Origin: Bacteroides sp.
Lineage (GTDB): Bacteria > Bacteroidota > Bacteroidia > Bacteroidales > Muribaculaceae
DNA: 64,000 nucleotides
Direction of reading: 5' to 3'
NCBI GenBank assembly: GCA_023663525.1
Contig: JAMPHF010000002.1
Coordinates: 252,984-316,983, forward strand
The position numbers and the translations under genes were made by a program. Positions 7,150 to 16,778 of the stretch are shown in pieces; positions within the stretch are counted from its first letter, which is position 1; each line of letters starts with the position of its first letter. The notes under the pieces are model-generated. The model was not told where the DNA came from and searched no databases. It was given only the letters and a program-made list of their open reading frames with translations.

Positions 7150-9078
7150 CTATATTTTCCAAAGAGCCGATGATGCGTCGGACGGCATACGCCAGTCGCC
7201 ACGAGGCGACAGACACACGGAACCTACTTTTGGACCGTCAGGCAGACATGACCGTTTGAATTGCTGGTTGAAAAAACGGCGGAAGAATGTGGCGAGCCAA
7301 TGGCGTATCACATCATCGCTGTATTGCTCAGGCGTAAAGGCATGTCGTGCGAGAAGGTATATTCTCTCCGGGGTGAATCCGAAACGAAGCGTATAGTAGA
7401 GGAAGAAGTCATGCAGTTCGTATGGCCCGACGAGATCTTCTGTCTTTTGCTTGATGTTGCCGTGGCTGTCAGCAGGGATTAGTTCGGGGCTGATGGGGGT
7501 GTTGATGATGTCCAGCAGGCAACGGCGGATGACGGAATCCTCCGGTGATTCATCCGCAAAATAACCCACGAGATATTTCACGAGTGTCTTCGGGACTCCG
7601 GCGTTGACTCCATACATTGACATATGGTCGCCGTTGTATGTGGCCCAGCCGAGAGCCAATTCGGATAGGTCGCCGGTTCCGAGTACGATTCCTCCGGTCT
7701 GATTGGCGATGTCCATGAGCAAAAGAGTGCGTTGGCGTGCCTGGGAGTTTTCGTATGTCACATCATGGACTGATGGATCATGACCGATGTCCTTGAAGTG
7801 CTGTGTGACTGCGGGAGCAATGGAAATCTCGCGGATGGTGACACCAAGCCCTTCCATCAGTTCCATGGCGTTGGTGTGGGTGCGCGATGTTGTACCGAAT
7901 CCCGGCATTGTCACTCCGATGATGCCTTTTCGGTCAAGTCCGAGACGGTCAAATGTCCGGGTTGCCACGAGAAGTGCAAGTGTGGAGTCAAGACCGCCGG
8001 AAATGCCTACGGTAAGGCTGGAGCAGTGTATCGCATCAAGCCGTTTTGCGAGTGCGGCGACCTGAATATTGATTATTTCCTCGCAGCGTTCACGGCGCGC
8101 GATGTCCGATGCCGGGACGAATGGATGAGGATCGATTGTGCGGAGTAGGGTAGTCGGGGCTGTTGCCTCCTCGGTGCTGTCTGAAAAATCGTCGATGGCT
8201 TTCGGCTCGCTGCCACATTCGGCAACGGCGCAGTCGGCAAATGTCGTCATGTGGAAGCGGTCGCGGTTTAAAGCCTCGATGTCAACATCAACTATGGTTG
8301 TATTGTCGGCGGGATCCCAGCGTTTGTTGGCCTTGAGGATTGTCCCGTTTTCGGCGATTATGGCCTTGCCGTCAAAAGTAAGGTCAGTGGAAGATTCTCC
8401 CCAGCCTGCTCCGGCGTAGGCATAGGCACACAGGCAGCGTGCCGACTGCTGTTTGAGAAGTGACTGGAGATAGGAGTACTTACCGATGAGGTCATCTGAC
8501 GCAGATAGATTCAGTATGACTTGCGCGCCTTGCATCGCAAGCCGTGACGACGGTGGAATCGGTACCCACAGGTCTTCGCAAATTTCAATGCCTATTTTTG
8601 CTCCATGCGATTCAAAGATTCGTCCGGTTGACATTGTGAACTGTTCTCCGCAAATGTCAACGTCCACAGATTTTGCTTCCTCTAACGGACGCCACCAGCG
8701 TCGCTCATAGAATTCGTTGTAGTTCGGGATGTAGGTCTTGCTGACGAGATCGACTTTGCCGTTGCGGATGAAGGCTGCACAGTTATACAACGCTCCGGTG
8801 TGGCTCACGGGAAGCCCGACAGCAAAGTGTACGTGTAATGATTTTGATAGGTCACGCAGTTCGATCAACGCACGTCCGGCGGCATCGAGCAGGGTGAAAT
8901 TGTGGAAAAGGTCGGCGCAAGTATAGGCCGTCAGACACATTTCCGGAAAGACTGCCACTTCCACTCCTGCTCTTTCAAGCTCAATAAGTTTGGTCTTGAT
9001 CTGCGAGACATTGAACACGACATCAGCCACTCTGACTGTCGGTGCGGAGGCTGCGATACGTAGAAATCCTGAGAACAT
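7150..9078 (-). CDS. nadE: Glutamine-dependent NAD+ synthetase
   Basis: This is a 642-residue two-domain enzyme making NAD from deamido-NAD, ATP and glutamine in the cytoplasm. The N-terminal nitrilase-like glutaminase domain has its Glu in VFPEMCLTAYTC, Lys in VSKTYIPNYNEFYERRWW and nucleophilic Cys in GIEICEDLWVP. The C-terminal synthetase domain has the ATP pyrophosphatase loop SGGLDSTLAL and GTGDLSELALGWATYNGDH, as in bacterial NadE. The length agrees with the fused form. The ATG at 9078 is preceded within 2 nt by a 16-bp AT palindrome. It is divergent from the cardiolipin synthase gene and possibly co-transcribed with the symporter gene. Confidence 0.95.
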   Translation of the reverse strand: MFSGFLRIAASAPTVRVADVVFNVSQIKTKLIELERAGVEVAVFPEMCLTAYTCADLFHNFTLLDAAGRALIELRDLSKSLHVHFAVGLPVSHTGALYNCAAFIRNGKVDLVSKTYIPNYNEFYERRWWRPLEEAKSVDVDICGEQFTMSTGRIFESHGAKIGIEICEDLWVPIPPSSRLAMQGAQVILNLSASDDLIGKYSYLQSLLKQQSARCLCAYAYAGAGWGESSTDLTFDGKAIIAENGTILKANKRWDPADNTTIVDVDIEALNRDRFHMTTFADCAVAECGSEPKAIDDFSDSTEEATAPTTLLRTIDPHPFVPASDIARRERCEEIINIQVAALAKRLDAIHCSSLTVGISGGLDSTLALLVATRTFDRLGLDRKGIIGVTMPGFGTTSRTHTNAMELMEGLGVTIREISIAPAVTQHFKDIGHDPSVHDVTYENSQARQRTLLLMDIANQTGGIVLGTGDLSELALGWATYNGDHMSMYGVNAGVPKTLVKYLVGYFADESPEDSVIRRCLLDIINTPISPELIPADSHGNIKQKTEDLVGPYELHDFFLYYTLRFGFTPERIYLLARHAFTPEQYSDDVIRHWLATFFRRFFNQQFKRSCLPDGPKVGSVCLSPRGDWRMPSDASSALWKI

Positions 9079-9080
9079 TC

Positions 9081-9096
9081 TATAAATATATTTATA
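9081..9096. repeat. 16-bp perfect palindrome just before nadE
   Basis: TATAAATATATTTATA equals its own reverse complement and ends 2 nt before the nadE ATG. It could be an operator or an AT-rich leader. No regulator is identified. Confidence 0.35.
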
Positions 9097-9165
9097 TCGG
9101 AGAGCCGAATTGATGAGTTTTGGCTACGAATTTATGAATAATTCCTGGAATTTTATCAAAGTGTG

Positions 9166-9196
9166 TTGATATTTTTGACAGAATGAGTTAACTTTG
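9166..9196 (+). promoter_or_regulatory. Promoter of the cardiolipin synthase gene
   Basis: TTG at 9166-9168, a 20-nt spacer and TAACTTTG at 9189-9196 fit the Bacteroidota housekeeping promoter. The start site would be near 9202, about 25 nt before the ATG. Confidence 0.6.
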
Positions 9197-9226
9197 TGGT
9201 CAGGCGTGTCTGAAATTTGAAAACGA

Positions 9227-10690
9227 ATGATTATGCATGACGTATTGGTCAACATCAGTTGGAACGGTCTATGGTGGAGCCTCGGAGTCGGCTATGCCAT
9301 TCTGATTCTTTGCGTCATAGCTATTGTCATAAGTGAGAACCGCAATCCGCTGAAGGCTCTTGGATGGGTGACGGCATTGCTCCTCTTTCCTGTCGGTGGA
9401 GTGATTCTGTATTTTGTTTTTGGTCGTAGTATCCGTAATGTCAGGATGATTTCACGCCGCAACCGGCGGAAGCTGCTGAGGCATGAAGGCACGCAACCTC
9501 TTCCGAAACTTGACAGACAACTGTCGGCGGAGAATCGACAGCGGATACGACTCGCATATAATATAGGTGGAGCGAATCTCTATACAGGCAATGAGGTCAG
9601 GATTTTCAATGATGGTGAAAGCCATTTTGATGAACTTTTTGAGGATCTTCGTCGGGCTAAGGAGTATATCAATCTGCAGTTCTATATCATTGCATGTGAC
9701 TCGCTCGGACGCAGATTGCGAGACATCCTTATCGAACGGGCTCGTGCGGGGGTAAAGGTGAGGGTCATCTATGACTACATAGGGTCGTTTGATGCACGTC
9801 GCCGCGATTTCTTCCAGCGCATGAAGGAGAATGGCGTGGAGGTGCATTCCTTCTTTCGCCTCTCATTTCCGCGACATGTTAACAGACTTAATTGGCGTAA
9901 CCACCGGAAGGTAGTGATTATCGATGGAAAGATTGGCTATATCGGGGGTATGAATGTGGCAGAGCGTTATGTCACCGGTGGGAAGTTCAGCAAATGGCGT
10001 GACTCAGTGGCACGTATCACCGGTCCATGTGTGGCTGCGTTGCAGTATCATTTCGCGGTAGATTGGAAATTCATGGGGCAGGATTTGCTTTGTGATTCAA
10101 TCTATGTGGATGAGGAGAGTAAGTCGGTCAATGGCATACAGGATGTGACACTTCAGGTCCTCGCTTCCGGTCCGAATGACCGTTGGGGGAACATGACTTT
10201 GCTGTTCTATAAGGCCATTTCCACAGCTCGACGCCGCGTCTGGCTTCAGACCCCATACTTCCTGCCGAGCGAAGGTCTGATCAAGGCTCTTGAGAGTGCC
10301 GCTCTTGCTGGAGTTGATGTCAGAGTGATGATGCCTGTCAGTTCAGATTCACGTATCCTGACCTATGCTTCCCACAGTTATGTCGAGGAGTGTCTGCTTG
10401 CCGGAGTTAAAGTGTATTTTTATGAGGCCGGGATGCTCCACGCCAAAGTGTTGATTATAGATGATGATTTTTCAACCTTGGGTTCGACAAATTTTGATTT
10501 CCGAAGCCTGGAGCATAATTTTGAAGAAAATCTATTGATGTATTCACCTCTGACTAATGCTGCGCTTGCCCGCAGTTTCGAGGAGGATGCTGCAGAGTGT
10601 GTGAAGCTGAAATTATCAGACTGGAATCGTCGCGATCGCAAACGGAAGATGCAGGAATCGATCTACCGTCTGCTGAGTCCGATATTGTGA
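9227..10690 (+). CDS. cls: Cardiolipin synthase (phospholipase D family)
   Basis: This 487-residue membrane enzyme condenses phosphatidylglycerol molecules to cardiolipin. Two N-terminal transmembrane segments (SLGVGYAILILCVIAIVIS, ALLLFPVGGVILYFVFG) precede two phospholipase D domains. Each has an HxKxxxxD motif: NHRKVVIIDGKIGYIGGMN in the first and HAKVLIIDDDFSTLGSTNFD in the second. The length is normal for bacterial ClsA-type enzymes. The ATG at 9227 fits the promoter at 9166-9196; another in-frame ATG lies at 9233. It is monocistronic, with no gene in the next 540 nt. Confidence 0.95.
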   Translation: MIMHDVLVNISWNGLWWSLGVGYAILILCVIAIVISENRNPLKALGWVTALLLFPVGGVILYFVFGRSIRNVRMISRRNRRKLLRHEGTQPLPKLDRQLSAENRQRIRLAYNIGGANLYTGNEVRIFNDGESHFDELFEDLRRAKEYINLQFYIIACDSLGRRLRDILIERARAGVKVRVIYDYIGSFDARRRDFFQRMKENGVEVHSFFRLSFPRHVNRLNWRNHRKVVIIDGKIGYIGGMNVAERYVTGGKFSKWRDSVARITGPCVAALQYHFAVDWKFMGQDLLCDSIYVDEESKSVNGIQDVTLQVLASGPNDRWGNMTLLFYKAISTARRRVWLQTPYFLPSEGLIKALESAALAGVDVRVMMPVSSDSRILTYASHSYVEECLLAGVKVYFYEAGMLHAKVLIIDDDFSTLGSTNFDFRSLEHNFEENLLMYSPLTNAALARSFEEDAAECVKLKLSDWNRRDRKRKMQESIYRLLSPIL

Positions 10691-10709
10691 TACACCCATA
10701 ATATTCATG

Positions 10710-10887
10710 AAAAAACGAAGGGTGGCCTCACGGTCATCCTTCGCTGCTTACACATAGTACTTAACGTCAGTGGATTTATAAATGTCTAATAATGCAAATG
10801 TCTCTTGAGTTTGTTGAGTTGTTTTGTGACATCACGATGCGAATTGTTTTACTTTTGTCTGTTTTTGAGCACTGCGCTCCGTGATGT
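10710..10887 (-). ncRNA. Candidate small RNA in the cls-lon gap
   Basis: The minus strand has an exact -7 box TAACTTTG (10900-10893), so transcription would start near 10887. The first bases there form an 8-bp stem (10880-10887 with 10829-10836) enclosing a small hairpin GAGC-GCAGT-GCTC (10867-10879). About 170 nt on, a hairpin (10743-10716) is followed on the minus strand by a T-run (10715-10710). No good -33 element is seen. An 18-codon reading frame (MSQNNSTNSRD...) lies inside but has no support. This is inference. Confidence 0.35.
10716..10743. terminator. Hairpin after cls (also the end of the candidate small RNA)
   Basis: Arms 10716-10727 and 10732-10743 with loop TCAC pair over 12 positions on the plus-strand RNA (two G-U pairs). 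The minus-strand RNA has two A-C mismatches but a better T-run. It could end cls transcripts, the small RNA, or both. The rest of 10744-11180 holds AT-rich sequence in which I see no gene. Confidence 0.5.
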
Positions 10888-11181
10888 TGATGCAAAGTTA
10901 AATTTAAAATTTTTAAAATCCTAATTTGATGAATCTGCTATAAAACACATCTTTACGGCATGATTATTTTAGATGGGTCAATGAGTGAAAATTTGTAAAA
11001 TAAGTGAGCTTTGATGAAATCAGATTGTTAGTTTTTCGCTATAAAATTGCAGCAAAATGATATTTGGTTAAAATATGTTAAGATGATTTGCACTGTGGAT
11101 GATATTGTCGGTACATGGCATTGAAATCTCATGTTTGGAAAATAGGACATTCGCAATGGGGGAAGATTGCGGAAAAATCAT

Positions 11182-11189
11182 TAACTTTG
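11182..11189 (+). promoter_or_regulatory. -7 box of the lon promoter
   Basis: TAACTTTG matches TAnnTTTG exactly. No TTG lies at the right distance upstream. The start would be near 11195, about 35 nt before the first ATG of lon. Confidence 0.45.
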
Positions 11190-11229
11190 GGGTCACGTTT
11201 TGCCAAGGCATCATCCGTGATGGTGATCA

Positions 11230-13662
11230 ATGCCTGTGGCAGCTAAGAATGACAGTTGCAACAAGCTCAAAAAGATGAAAGAAGACAATACAAAAATTGT
11301 ATCAGTAGGTCAGATAGATATAGGTGTTCCGTCAGAACGTCCGACACCATGTTACACGGATATACCTGTAATTGCCATGCGGGATTTGGTCTTGTTTCCC
11401 GGCGTTACATTCCCTATCACCCTTGCGCGTGAAAGTTCGGTGAAGACCGCTTCAGCCGCATCAGAGCATAATGTCCCTGTGGGAATCTTCTGTCAGAAGG
11501 ATGCTGCGGTTGAAAACCCTTCGCTCAGTGATCTGTATGATTATGGAGTCGTGGCTGATGTGCTGAAGACCTTTGATCTCCCCGACGGGACACACACTGC
11601 AATATTGTCGGCCAGAGAAAAGATAAAAATGGTCGGACCATCGGAAGGGAAGACGATTGATGGATCTTTGTCGGCGGAAGTGACTCCTGTCAAGGAGAGC
11701 ACGCCACGCAAGAACGACAAGGAATTTGCCGTGCTTGTTGACGAAATCCGTCAGACTACTCTCAATATACTTCATTCAGGTAATGATAAAATGGCAGACC
11801 TGGCATTCAACATTGAGAACATCCCCGGTCCGCTGTTGCTGATAAATATCATAGCTACCCACTCGCCGTTCAGCCCCGACATAAAGATTGAACTTCTGCG
11901 GAAAAATCGCCTTAAAGAGCGCGCGCAGTTGCTTTTGAGCCATCTCGCACACAGTGAGGAAATTGCTGAGATACGTGCAGAAATCAACCGTAAGGCTCGC
12001 CGAAACATCGACGAGCAGCAGCGCAACGCTTTCCTCCAGCACCAGTTTGATGTCCTGCGCGAAGAACTGTATGGCGATGATGATGACTGCAGTGCTCTTG
12101 AGACTAAGGCAAAGGATATGAAATTCCCCGAAAGTGTCAGACGCACTTTTGAGAAGGAGCTTGAAAAGCTCCGCCGGCTTAATCCCCAGAGTCCTGACTA
12201 CTCTGTCCAGTTCACTTATCTTCAGTTGCTCACGGATCTTCCTTGGGGCAAATATTCGGAACTCGACACTGATTTTGCCTCTGCGGAGAGGGTTCTTGAT
12301 GAAGACCACTACGGTCTTGAGAAAGTGAAGGAGAGAATACTCGAACAGCTTGCCGTCATGATGAACACGCCTGAAGGCCGTTCGCCGATTATATGTCTTG
12401 TCGGTGCGCCCGGTGTGGGTAAGACTTCCCTCGGGCAATCGATTGCCAAGGCTCTAGGGCGCAAGTATCAGAGAGTTTCGCTTGGCGGTCTGCATGATGA
12501 GGCCGAGATTCGTGGTCATCGCCGCACGTATATAGGTGCGATGCCCGGTCGCATTATCGATGCAATCAAACGTGCGGGTACGTCAAACCCGGTTCTTCTT
12601 CTCGATGAGATTGACAAGACCGGAAATGATTTCAAGGGCGATCCGTCGTCGGCACTCCTTGAGGTCCTTGATCCGGAACAGAACAGCCATTTCCATGACA
12701 ATTATGTCGATGTCGATTATGATTTGTCGCATGTCCTTTTCATCGCCACAGCCAACACCCTGTCGAGCATACCTCGTCCGCTCCTTGACCGCATGGAGAT
12801 TATCGATATATCGGGCTATCTCCCGGAGGAGAAGATTGAGATCGCACGCAAGCATCTGATTCCTCGCCTTGCCACTGAGAATGGTTTCGCAAAGGATGAG
12901 ATAACATTCTCTACTGAGGCTCTTACGAAGATTATCGAGAGCTATACGAGTGAGAGCGGAGTGCGACTCCTTGAGAAGGAACTTGCTAAGGTCATCCGCA
13001 AGATTGTCCTCGGCAAGATGAGGGGTGAGACTTATAAACTTCATGTGGATGTGGAGGATCTTCGCGGCTATCTTGGAGTCGAAGGCTACACTCCTGAGCG
13101 TTATGAGCTTTCCGATACTCCCGGTGTGGCTACCGGTCTGGCATGGACTGCCGTTGGCGGTGAGATTCTTTTCATTGAATCTTCGTTCACCCATGGCAAG
13201 GGTGAGAAGCTGACCATCACGGGCAATCTCGGTGATGTCATGAAGGAGTCGGCTGTCATAGCCACTCAGGTGGTCAAGGCCAGGGCTGCCGACTATGGTG
13301 TCGATCCGGAGTCGTTTGAGAATCGTCAACTGCACATCCATGTGCCTGAGGGAGCTATTCCGAAGGACGGTCCATCGGCAGGCATAACAATGTGTACGTC
13401 AATCCTTTCAGCCCTCACAGGCCGACCGGTGAAATCCCGCTTGGCCATGACGGGTGAAATCACACTCCGTGGTAAAGTGCTTCCTGTTGGTGGAATCAAG
13501 GAGAAGATTCTTGCTGCAAAACGTGCCGGAATCACCGACATTATACTGTGTGCCGACAATAGGAAAAACATTGAGGACATAAAGCCGGTTTATATATCAG
13601 GACTGACATTCCACTATGTTTCTACGATTGATGAGGTCTTTAAAATTGCAATTGGTGAATGA
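11230..13662 (+). CDS. lon: ATP-dependent endopeptidase Lon
   Basis: This 810-residue cytoplasmic AAA+ protease degrades misfolded and regulatory proteins. The N-terminal LON substrate-binding domain begins near residue 45 ([19 protein letters not shown]). The AAA+ module has Walker [10 protein letters not shown] near residue 391 and Walker [10 protein letters not shown]. The protease domain has the Ser-Lys dyad at Ser716 (PKDGPSAG) and Lys759 ([10 protein letters not shown]). ATG at 11230 fits the -7 box at 11182; a second ATG at 11275 would only remove a poorly conserved tail. The next gene (PASTA protein) is 47 nt downstream. Confidence 0.97.
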   Translation: MPVAAKNDSCNKLKKMKEDNTKIVSVGQIDIGVPSERPTPCYTDIPVIAMRDLVLFPGVTFPITLARESSVKTASAASEHNVPVGIFCQKDAAVENPSLSDLYDYGVVADVLKTFDLPDGTHTAILSAREKIKMVGPSEGKTIDGSLSAEVTPVKESTPRKNDKEFAVLVDEIRQTTLNILHSGNDKMADLAFNIENIPGPLLLINIIATHSPFSPDIKIELLRKNRLKERAQLLLSHLAHSEEIAEIRAEINRKARRNIDEQQRNAFLQHQFDVLREELYGDDDDCSALETKAKDMKFPESVRRTFEKELEKLRRLNPQSPDYSVQFTYLQLLTDLPWGKYSELDTDFASAERVLDEDHYGLEKVKERILEQLAVMMNTPEGRSPIICLVGAPGVGKTSLGQSIAKALGRKYQRVSLGGLHDEAEIRGHRRTYIGAMPGRIIDAIKRAGTSNPVLLLDEIDKTGNDFKGDPSSALLEVLDPEQNSHFHDNYVDVDYDLSHVLFIATANTLSSIPRPLLDRMEIIDISGYLPEEKIEIARKHLIPRLATENGFAKDEITFSTEALTKIIESYTSESGVRLLEKELAKVIRKIVLGKMRGETYKLHVDVEDLRGYLGVEGYTPERYELSDTPGVATGLAWTAVGGEILFIESSFTHGKGEKLTITGNLGDVMKESAVIATQVVKARAADYGVDPESFENRQLHIHVPEGAIPKDGPSAGITMCTSILSALTGRPVKSRLAMTGEITLRGKVLPVGGIKEKILAAKRAGITDIILCADNRKNIEDIKPVYISGLTFHYVSTIDEVFKIAIGE

Positions 13663-13709
13663 TTGAGGTCTGCCATAAAGAAGATTAATTTATTATTAAT
13701 GTGTAAAAT

Positions 13710-14303
13710 ATGAAAAGGATTCTCCTGCACATCGGTCTCATGCTGCTCGTAGCCATCATTATCGGGTGGCTTGCAATGATGTGGCTTGATGTGTGGACTC
13801 GTCATGACGATACGATTGTTGTCCCATTGGTGAAATCAACCACTTTTGAGAGTGCATCGACAATCCTTGAGGATGAAAGACTTGTTGCCGTGTTGAGCGA
13901 TTCAGTCTACGATAAGAACACGCGACCGGGCACTGTGATAGAGCAGAACCCAAAAGCGGGGACAATAGTCAAGGCCGGTCGAGAGATTTATCTGACAATC
14001 AATGCAATCTCTCCGAAGATGGTGACACTCCCTACATTGACCGACATTTCTCTGCGCCAGGCAAAGTCGATACTCGAAGGTCTTGAGATAAAGAATGTGG
14101 TCGAGAAGCGTGTCCCGAGCGATTTCCATGACCTTGTGCTCGGAGTTTATTACAATGGTCATCGTCTGTTGCCGGGTGCGAGAGTCCCAGTGTCGGCAAC
14201 CATACAGCTCGAAGTCGGCGAAGGCGCGACAGAGCAGTTTGAACCTACCGACAGTCTGGCAGGCAATGACAGTACGTCCGAGCAGCTTAATCTGTTTGAA
14301 TGA
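13710..14303 (+). CDS. Membrane-anchored PASTA-domain protein
   Basis: This 197-residue protein has one N-terminal transmembrane anchor (about residues 5-27) and at least two PASTA repeats facing the periplasm. The recurring core is visible as GTVIEQNPKAGTIVKAGREI with YLTINA, and again around LTDISLRQAKSILEGL and LLPGARVPVSATIQLEV. PASTA domains bind uncrosslinked muropeptides or act as spacers in cell-wall proteins. Here there is no kinase or transpeptidase domain, so only a small membrane-bound PASTA protein is present, as found in many Bacteroidota next to an RluD gene. Its stop overlaps the start of the rluD-like gene by 4 nt (ATGA), indicating translational coupling. Confidence 0.85.
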   Translation: MKRILLHIGLMLLVAIIIGWLAMMWLDVWTRHDDTIVVPLVKSTTFESASTILEDERLVAVLSDSVYDKNTRPGTVIEQNPKAGTIVKAGREIYLTINAISPKMVTLPTLTDISLRQAKSILEGLEIKNVVEKRVPSDFHDLVLGVYYNGHRLLPGARVPVSATIQLEVGEGATEQFEPTDSLAGNDSTSEQLNLFE

Positions 14304-15412
14304 TGGAAATGGATGATAAGAGCCGTGTCGTTACTATGGATGTTATAAATGGTGACAGCTTGGTCAACGATGCGGATGTCGATGAGCTTGAGGGTGCTGA
14401 TGACGGTGCCGGTGAGCTGTATGAGCATTTCCGCTTTGTTGTAGACAAAGGGCAACAGTTGCTGAGGATTGATAAATACCTTGTCACACGTCTTGAAAAA
14501 TCATCGCGAAATCGTGTGCAACAGGCCGCTGAAGCCGGTTGTATACTCGTGAACGGTAAGGCTGTGAAATCCAACTACCGTGTGAAGCCTCTTGATGTAA
14601 TTCAGGTGGTGATGGACCGTCCGCGCTACGAACTTGAGATAATACCTGAGGATATTCCTCTCGATATTGTGTACGAGGATGATGATTTGCTTGTTGTCAA
14701 TAAACCGGCAGGTCTTGTGGTGCATCCCGGTCATGGCAATTATTCCGGCACACTTGTCAACGCTCTTGCATGGCATTTCCGCGACAATCCTGATTATGAT
14801 GTCAGTGACCCGCGTCTCGGGCTGGTTCACCGTATTGATAAAGACACCTCCGGTCTGCTCGTGATCGCCAAGACTCCGGATGCAAAGACTCATCTCGGAC
14901 GGCAGTTTTTCAACAAGACCACCAAGCGCGAATATAATGCGCTTGTGTGGGGTGTACCTTCTCCTAGGAATGGCAGGATAGAGGGTAACATAGGGCGTAA
15001 TCCGAAAGACCGATTGCAGATGGCAGTTTTGCCGTCGGATGATCCGACCGGCAAACATGCAGTGACGCACTATGAGGTTCTTGAGGATTTCACGCACGTT
15101 GCACTTGTGAAGTGTGTACTTGAAACCGGTCGCACGCATCAAATCCGTGTCCACATGCGTCATATCGGTCATCCTCTTTTCTCTGATGCGCGTTATGGCG
15201 GAGATGTCATTCTCAGAGGGGAACGCAGCGGTTCATACCGTAAGTTTGTCGAGAACTGTTTTGAAATATGTCCCCGGCAGGCACTCCATGCAAGAACACT
15301 CGGATTTGTCCACCCGACAACAGGTCAGGAAATGTTTTTTACAGCCCCGATACCTGACGACATGACCCGACTCATTGAAAAATGGCGATCCTATACCCTG
15401 AAGGACGATTAA
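14300..15412 (+). CDS. rluD: RluA/RluD-family 23S rRNA pseudouridine synthase
   Basis: This 370-residue enzyme converts uridines in 23S rRNA to pseudouridine. After an acidic N-terminal tail of about 45 residues comes an S4 RNA-binding domain (LLRIDKYLVTRL, GCILVNGKAVKSNYRV). The catalytic domain has the family motif HRIDKDTSGLLVIAKT, containing the catalytic Asp, and the later ETGRTHQIRVHMRHIGHPL block. RluD-type specificity (helix 69) is inferred from domain layout. It starts inside the PASTA gene stop, and its stop codon lies in the first arm of an 11-bp inverted repeat. Confidence 0.9.
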   Translation: MMEMDDKSRVVTMDVINGDSLVNDADVDELEGADDGAGELYEHFRFVVDKGQQLLRIDKYLVTRLEKSSRNRVQQAAEAGCILVNGKAVKSNYRVKPLDVIQVVMDRPRYELEIIPEDIPLDIVYEDDDLLVVNKPAGLVVHPGHGNYSGTLVNALAWHFRDNPDYDVSDPRLGLVHRIDKDTSGLLVIAKTPDAKTHLGRQFFNKTTKREYNALVWGVPSPRNGRIEGNIGRNPKDRLQMAVLPSDDPTGKHAVTHYEVLEDFTHVALVKCVLETGRTHQIRVHMRHIGHPLFSDARYGGDVILRGERSGSYRKFVENCFEICPRQALHARTLGFVHPTTGQEMFFTAPIPDDMTRLIEKWRSYTLKDD

Positions 15413-15452
15413 AGGATGCGTGTCTCTGTAAGAATCATTCTCTTTAATCGTC
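15404..15452 (+). terminator. Hairpin at the end of rluD
   Basis: Arms GACGATTAAAG (15404-15414) and CTTTAATCGTC (15442-15452) are exact complements; the first contains the rluD stop. No strong T-run follows. It separates rluD from the ftsX promoter. Confidence 0.45.
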
Positions 15453-15490
15453 ATAATGAAGATTCAGATGTTAAAAATTAGTTAAATTAC

Positions 15491-15521
15491 TTGACTTCGG
15501 GGCTGCATGATTGTAAATTTG
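15491..15521 (+). promoter_or_regulatory. Promoter of the ftsX-uppP-truB gene group
   Basis: TTG at 15491-15493, a 20-nt spacer and TAAATTTG at 15514-15521 match the Bacteroidota consensus very well. The start would be near 15527, about 10 nt before the ftsX ATG at 15538. Confidence 0.65.
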
Positions 15522-15537
15522 CACTTTAATATCTATT

Positions 15538-16416
15538 ATGGCTAAAAGGCGACAACATCTCATCCCATTATTCACTACTCGTGCCACCGCGACCCTCTCG
15601 GTTGCGTTGGTTCTTTTCATACTTGGACTTGCATCTTTTGTTGGAATTGTTGCGCATGAGATTACACAGGGGATAAAGGAGAATATGGGTTTTGTGATTC
15701 TGTTCAGTGAGGATGTGACTGCTTCCGATATAGATATGGTAAAGCACAAGGTCGAAGGTATGGGTGGCGTCAGAGCAACTTCATATTCATCACCCGAATC
15801 TGTGCTTGACCGTTGGCAGAAAATGGTCGGCGAAGATGAGAATATTGTCAGTCTCGCCGGCATCAATCCATTTGTCGGCGAGCTTGAAGTCAATGTGCAG
15901 CCGGACTATGCGTCGGCTGACAGTCTGTCGATGCTCACTGCCCCTTTGATGCTGCTTCCGCAGGTCAGTGATGTCAAGATTCATACCTCGCTCGTGGAAC
16001 ATGTCAATTCTACACTGCGGAGTGTGTCACTCACGCTGATATCCATAGCCGTGGCGTTGCTGACGGTGTCTTTTATTTTGATATTCAACACGGTTCGCCT
16101 GTCGGTCTATGCGCGCCGGTTCACTATCTATACGATGAAACTTGTAGGAGCGACGGCTTCGTTCATACGTCGGCCATTCCTGACTGATAATATAGTCAAC
16201 GGTCTTGCTGCCGGGGTTATAGCTTCGGTGGCTTTGATCGTTGTTGTTGCTTATGGACGCTCGTATCAACCTGAAATGGGCGCGATGTTGAGTGTTGAAA
16301 TAATAGCTGCGGTGATAGTCGGTCTAATTGTCACCGGCATTCTGATATGTCTTATCGCAGCCCTTTTTGCCGCTAACCGTTACTTACGGTTATCGTATGA
16401 TGAAATGTTTAAATAA
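15538..16416 (+). CDS. ftsX: Cell division protein FtsX (permease-like)
   Basis: This 292-residue inner-membrane protein has the four-helix FtsX layout. One helix near residues 18-40 (SVALVLFILGLASFVGIVA) is followed by a periplasmic loop of about 120 residues (SYSSPESVLDRWQKMVGED, INPFVGELEVNV). Three further helices sit in the C-terminal FtsX permease domain, with VRLSVYARRFTIYTMKLVGA between them. With the ATPase FtsE it links divisome assembly to activation of cell-wall hydrolases. ftsE is not in this window. The next gene (DUF3098) follows after 9 nt, the usual Bacteroidota order. Confidence 0.92.
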   Translation: MAKRRQHLIPLFTTRATATLSVALVLFILGLASFVGIVAHEITQGIKENMGFVILFSEDVTASDIDMVKHKVEGMGGVRATSYSSPESVLDRWQKMVGEDENIVSLAGINPFVGELEVNVQPDYASADSLSMLTAPLMLLPQVSDVKIHTSLVEHVNSTLRSVSLTLISIAVALLTVSFILIFNTVRLSVYARRFTIYTMKLVGATASFIRRPFLTDNIVNGLAAGVIASVALIVVVAYGRSYQPEMGAMLSVEIIAAVIVGLIVTGILICLIAALFAANRYLRLSYDEMFK

Positions 16417-16425
16417 AAATAGATT

Positions 16426-16719
16426 ATGGCTTATAAACCAGCTTCCAAACGTGAGAATCCTGAGTCGAGACTGCTCACGGAAAGCGACAGGGATTTACCG
16501 CTACTCCGAATCAATTTCATCCTGATGGCTATCGCGGGAGTGATGATCATCCTCGGCTTTTGCCTGATGGCCGGAGGTGCTACTGACTGGGATTCGTTCA
16601 ATCCCGACATTTTCTCTACGCGCCGCATAGTGGTCGGCCCTACGATTGCATTTCTCGGCTTCCTTTTCATGGGTTTCGGGATCATGTATAGTCCGAAACG
16701 CAAGAATGATAAAGAATAA
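16426..16719 (+). CDS. Small two-helix membrane protein (DUF3098)
   Basis: This 97-residue protein has two transmembrane segments (about 33-53 and 69-89) joined by a short loop with GGATDWDSFNPDIFSTRRI, and a basic C-terminus. The loop and the position between ftsX and uppP identify it as DUF3098, a Bacteroidota family of unknown function. Co-transcription with ftsX suggests an envelope or division role, but nothing in the sequence proves it. Confidence 0.85.
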   Translation: MAYKPASKRENPESRLLTESDRDLPLLRINFILMAIAGVMIILGFCLMAGGATDWDSFNPDIFSTRRIVVGPTIAFLGFLFMGFGIMYSPKRKNDKE

Positions 16720-16778
16720 TTTAATCATCCGTGTCCCGGTTTAAAACTGTGGAACAAACTCTAAACTCAACTATTTAA

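Noticed and set aside
10744..11180. 6S RNA or tmRNA in the cls-lon gap
   Set aside because: The ends do not pair into the long rod of 6S RNA, and there is no tRNA-like end with a tag frame for tmRNA.
12583..13341. Long open frame (252 codons) on the minus strand inside lon
   Set aside because: It lies antisense to the most conserved part of Lon, has no promoter, and its translation shows no domain. It follows from the codon bias of the real gene.
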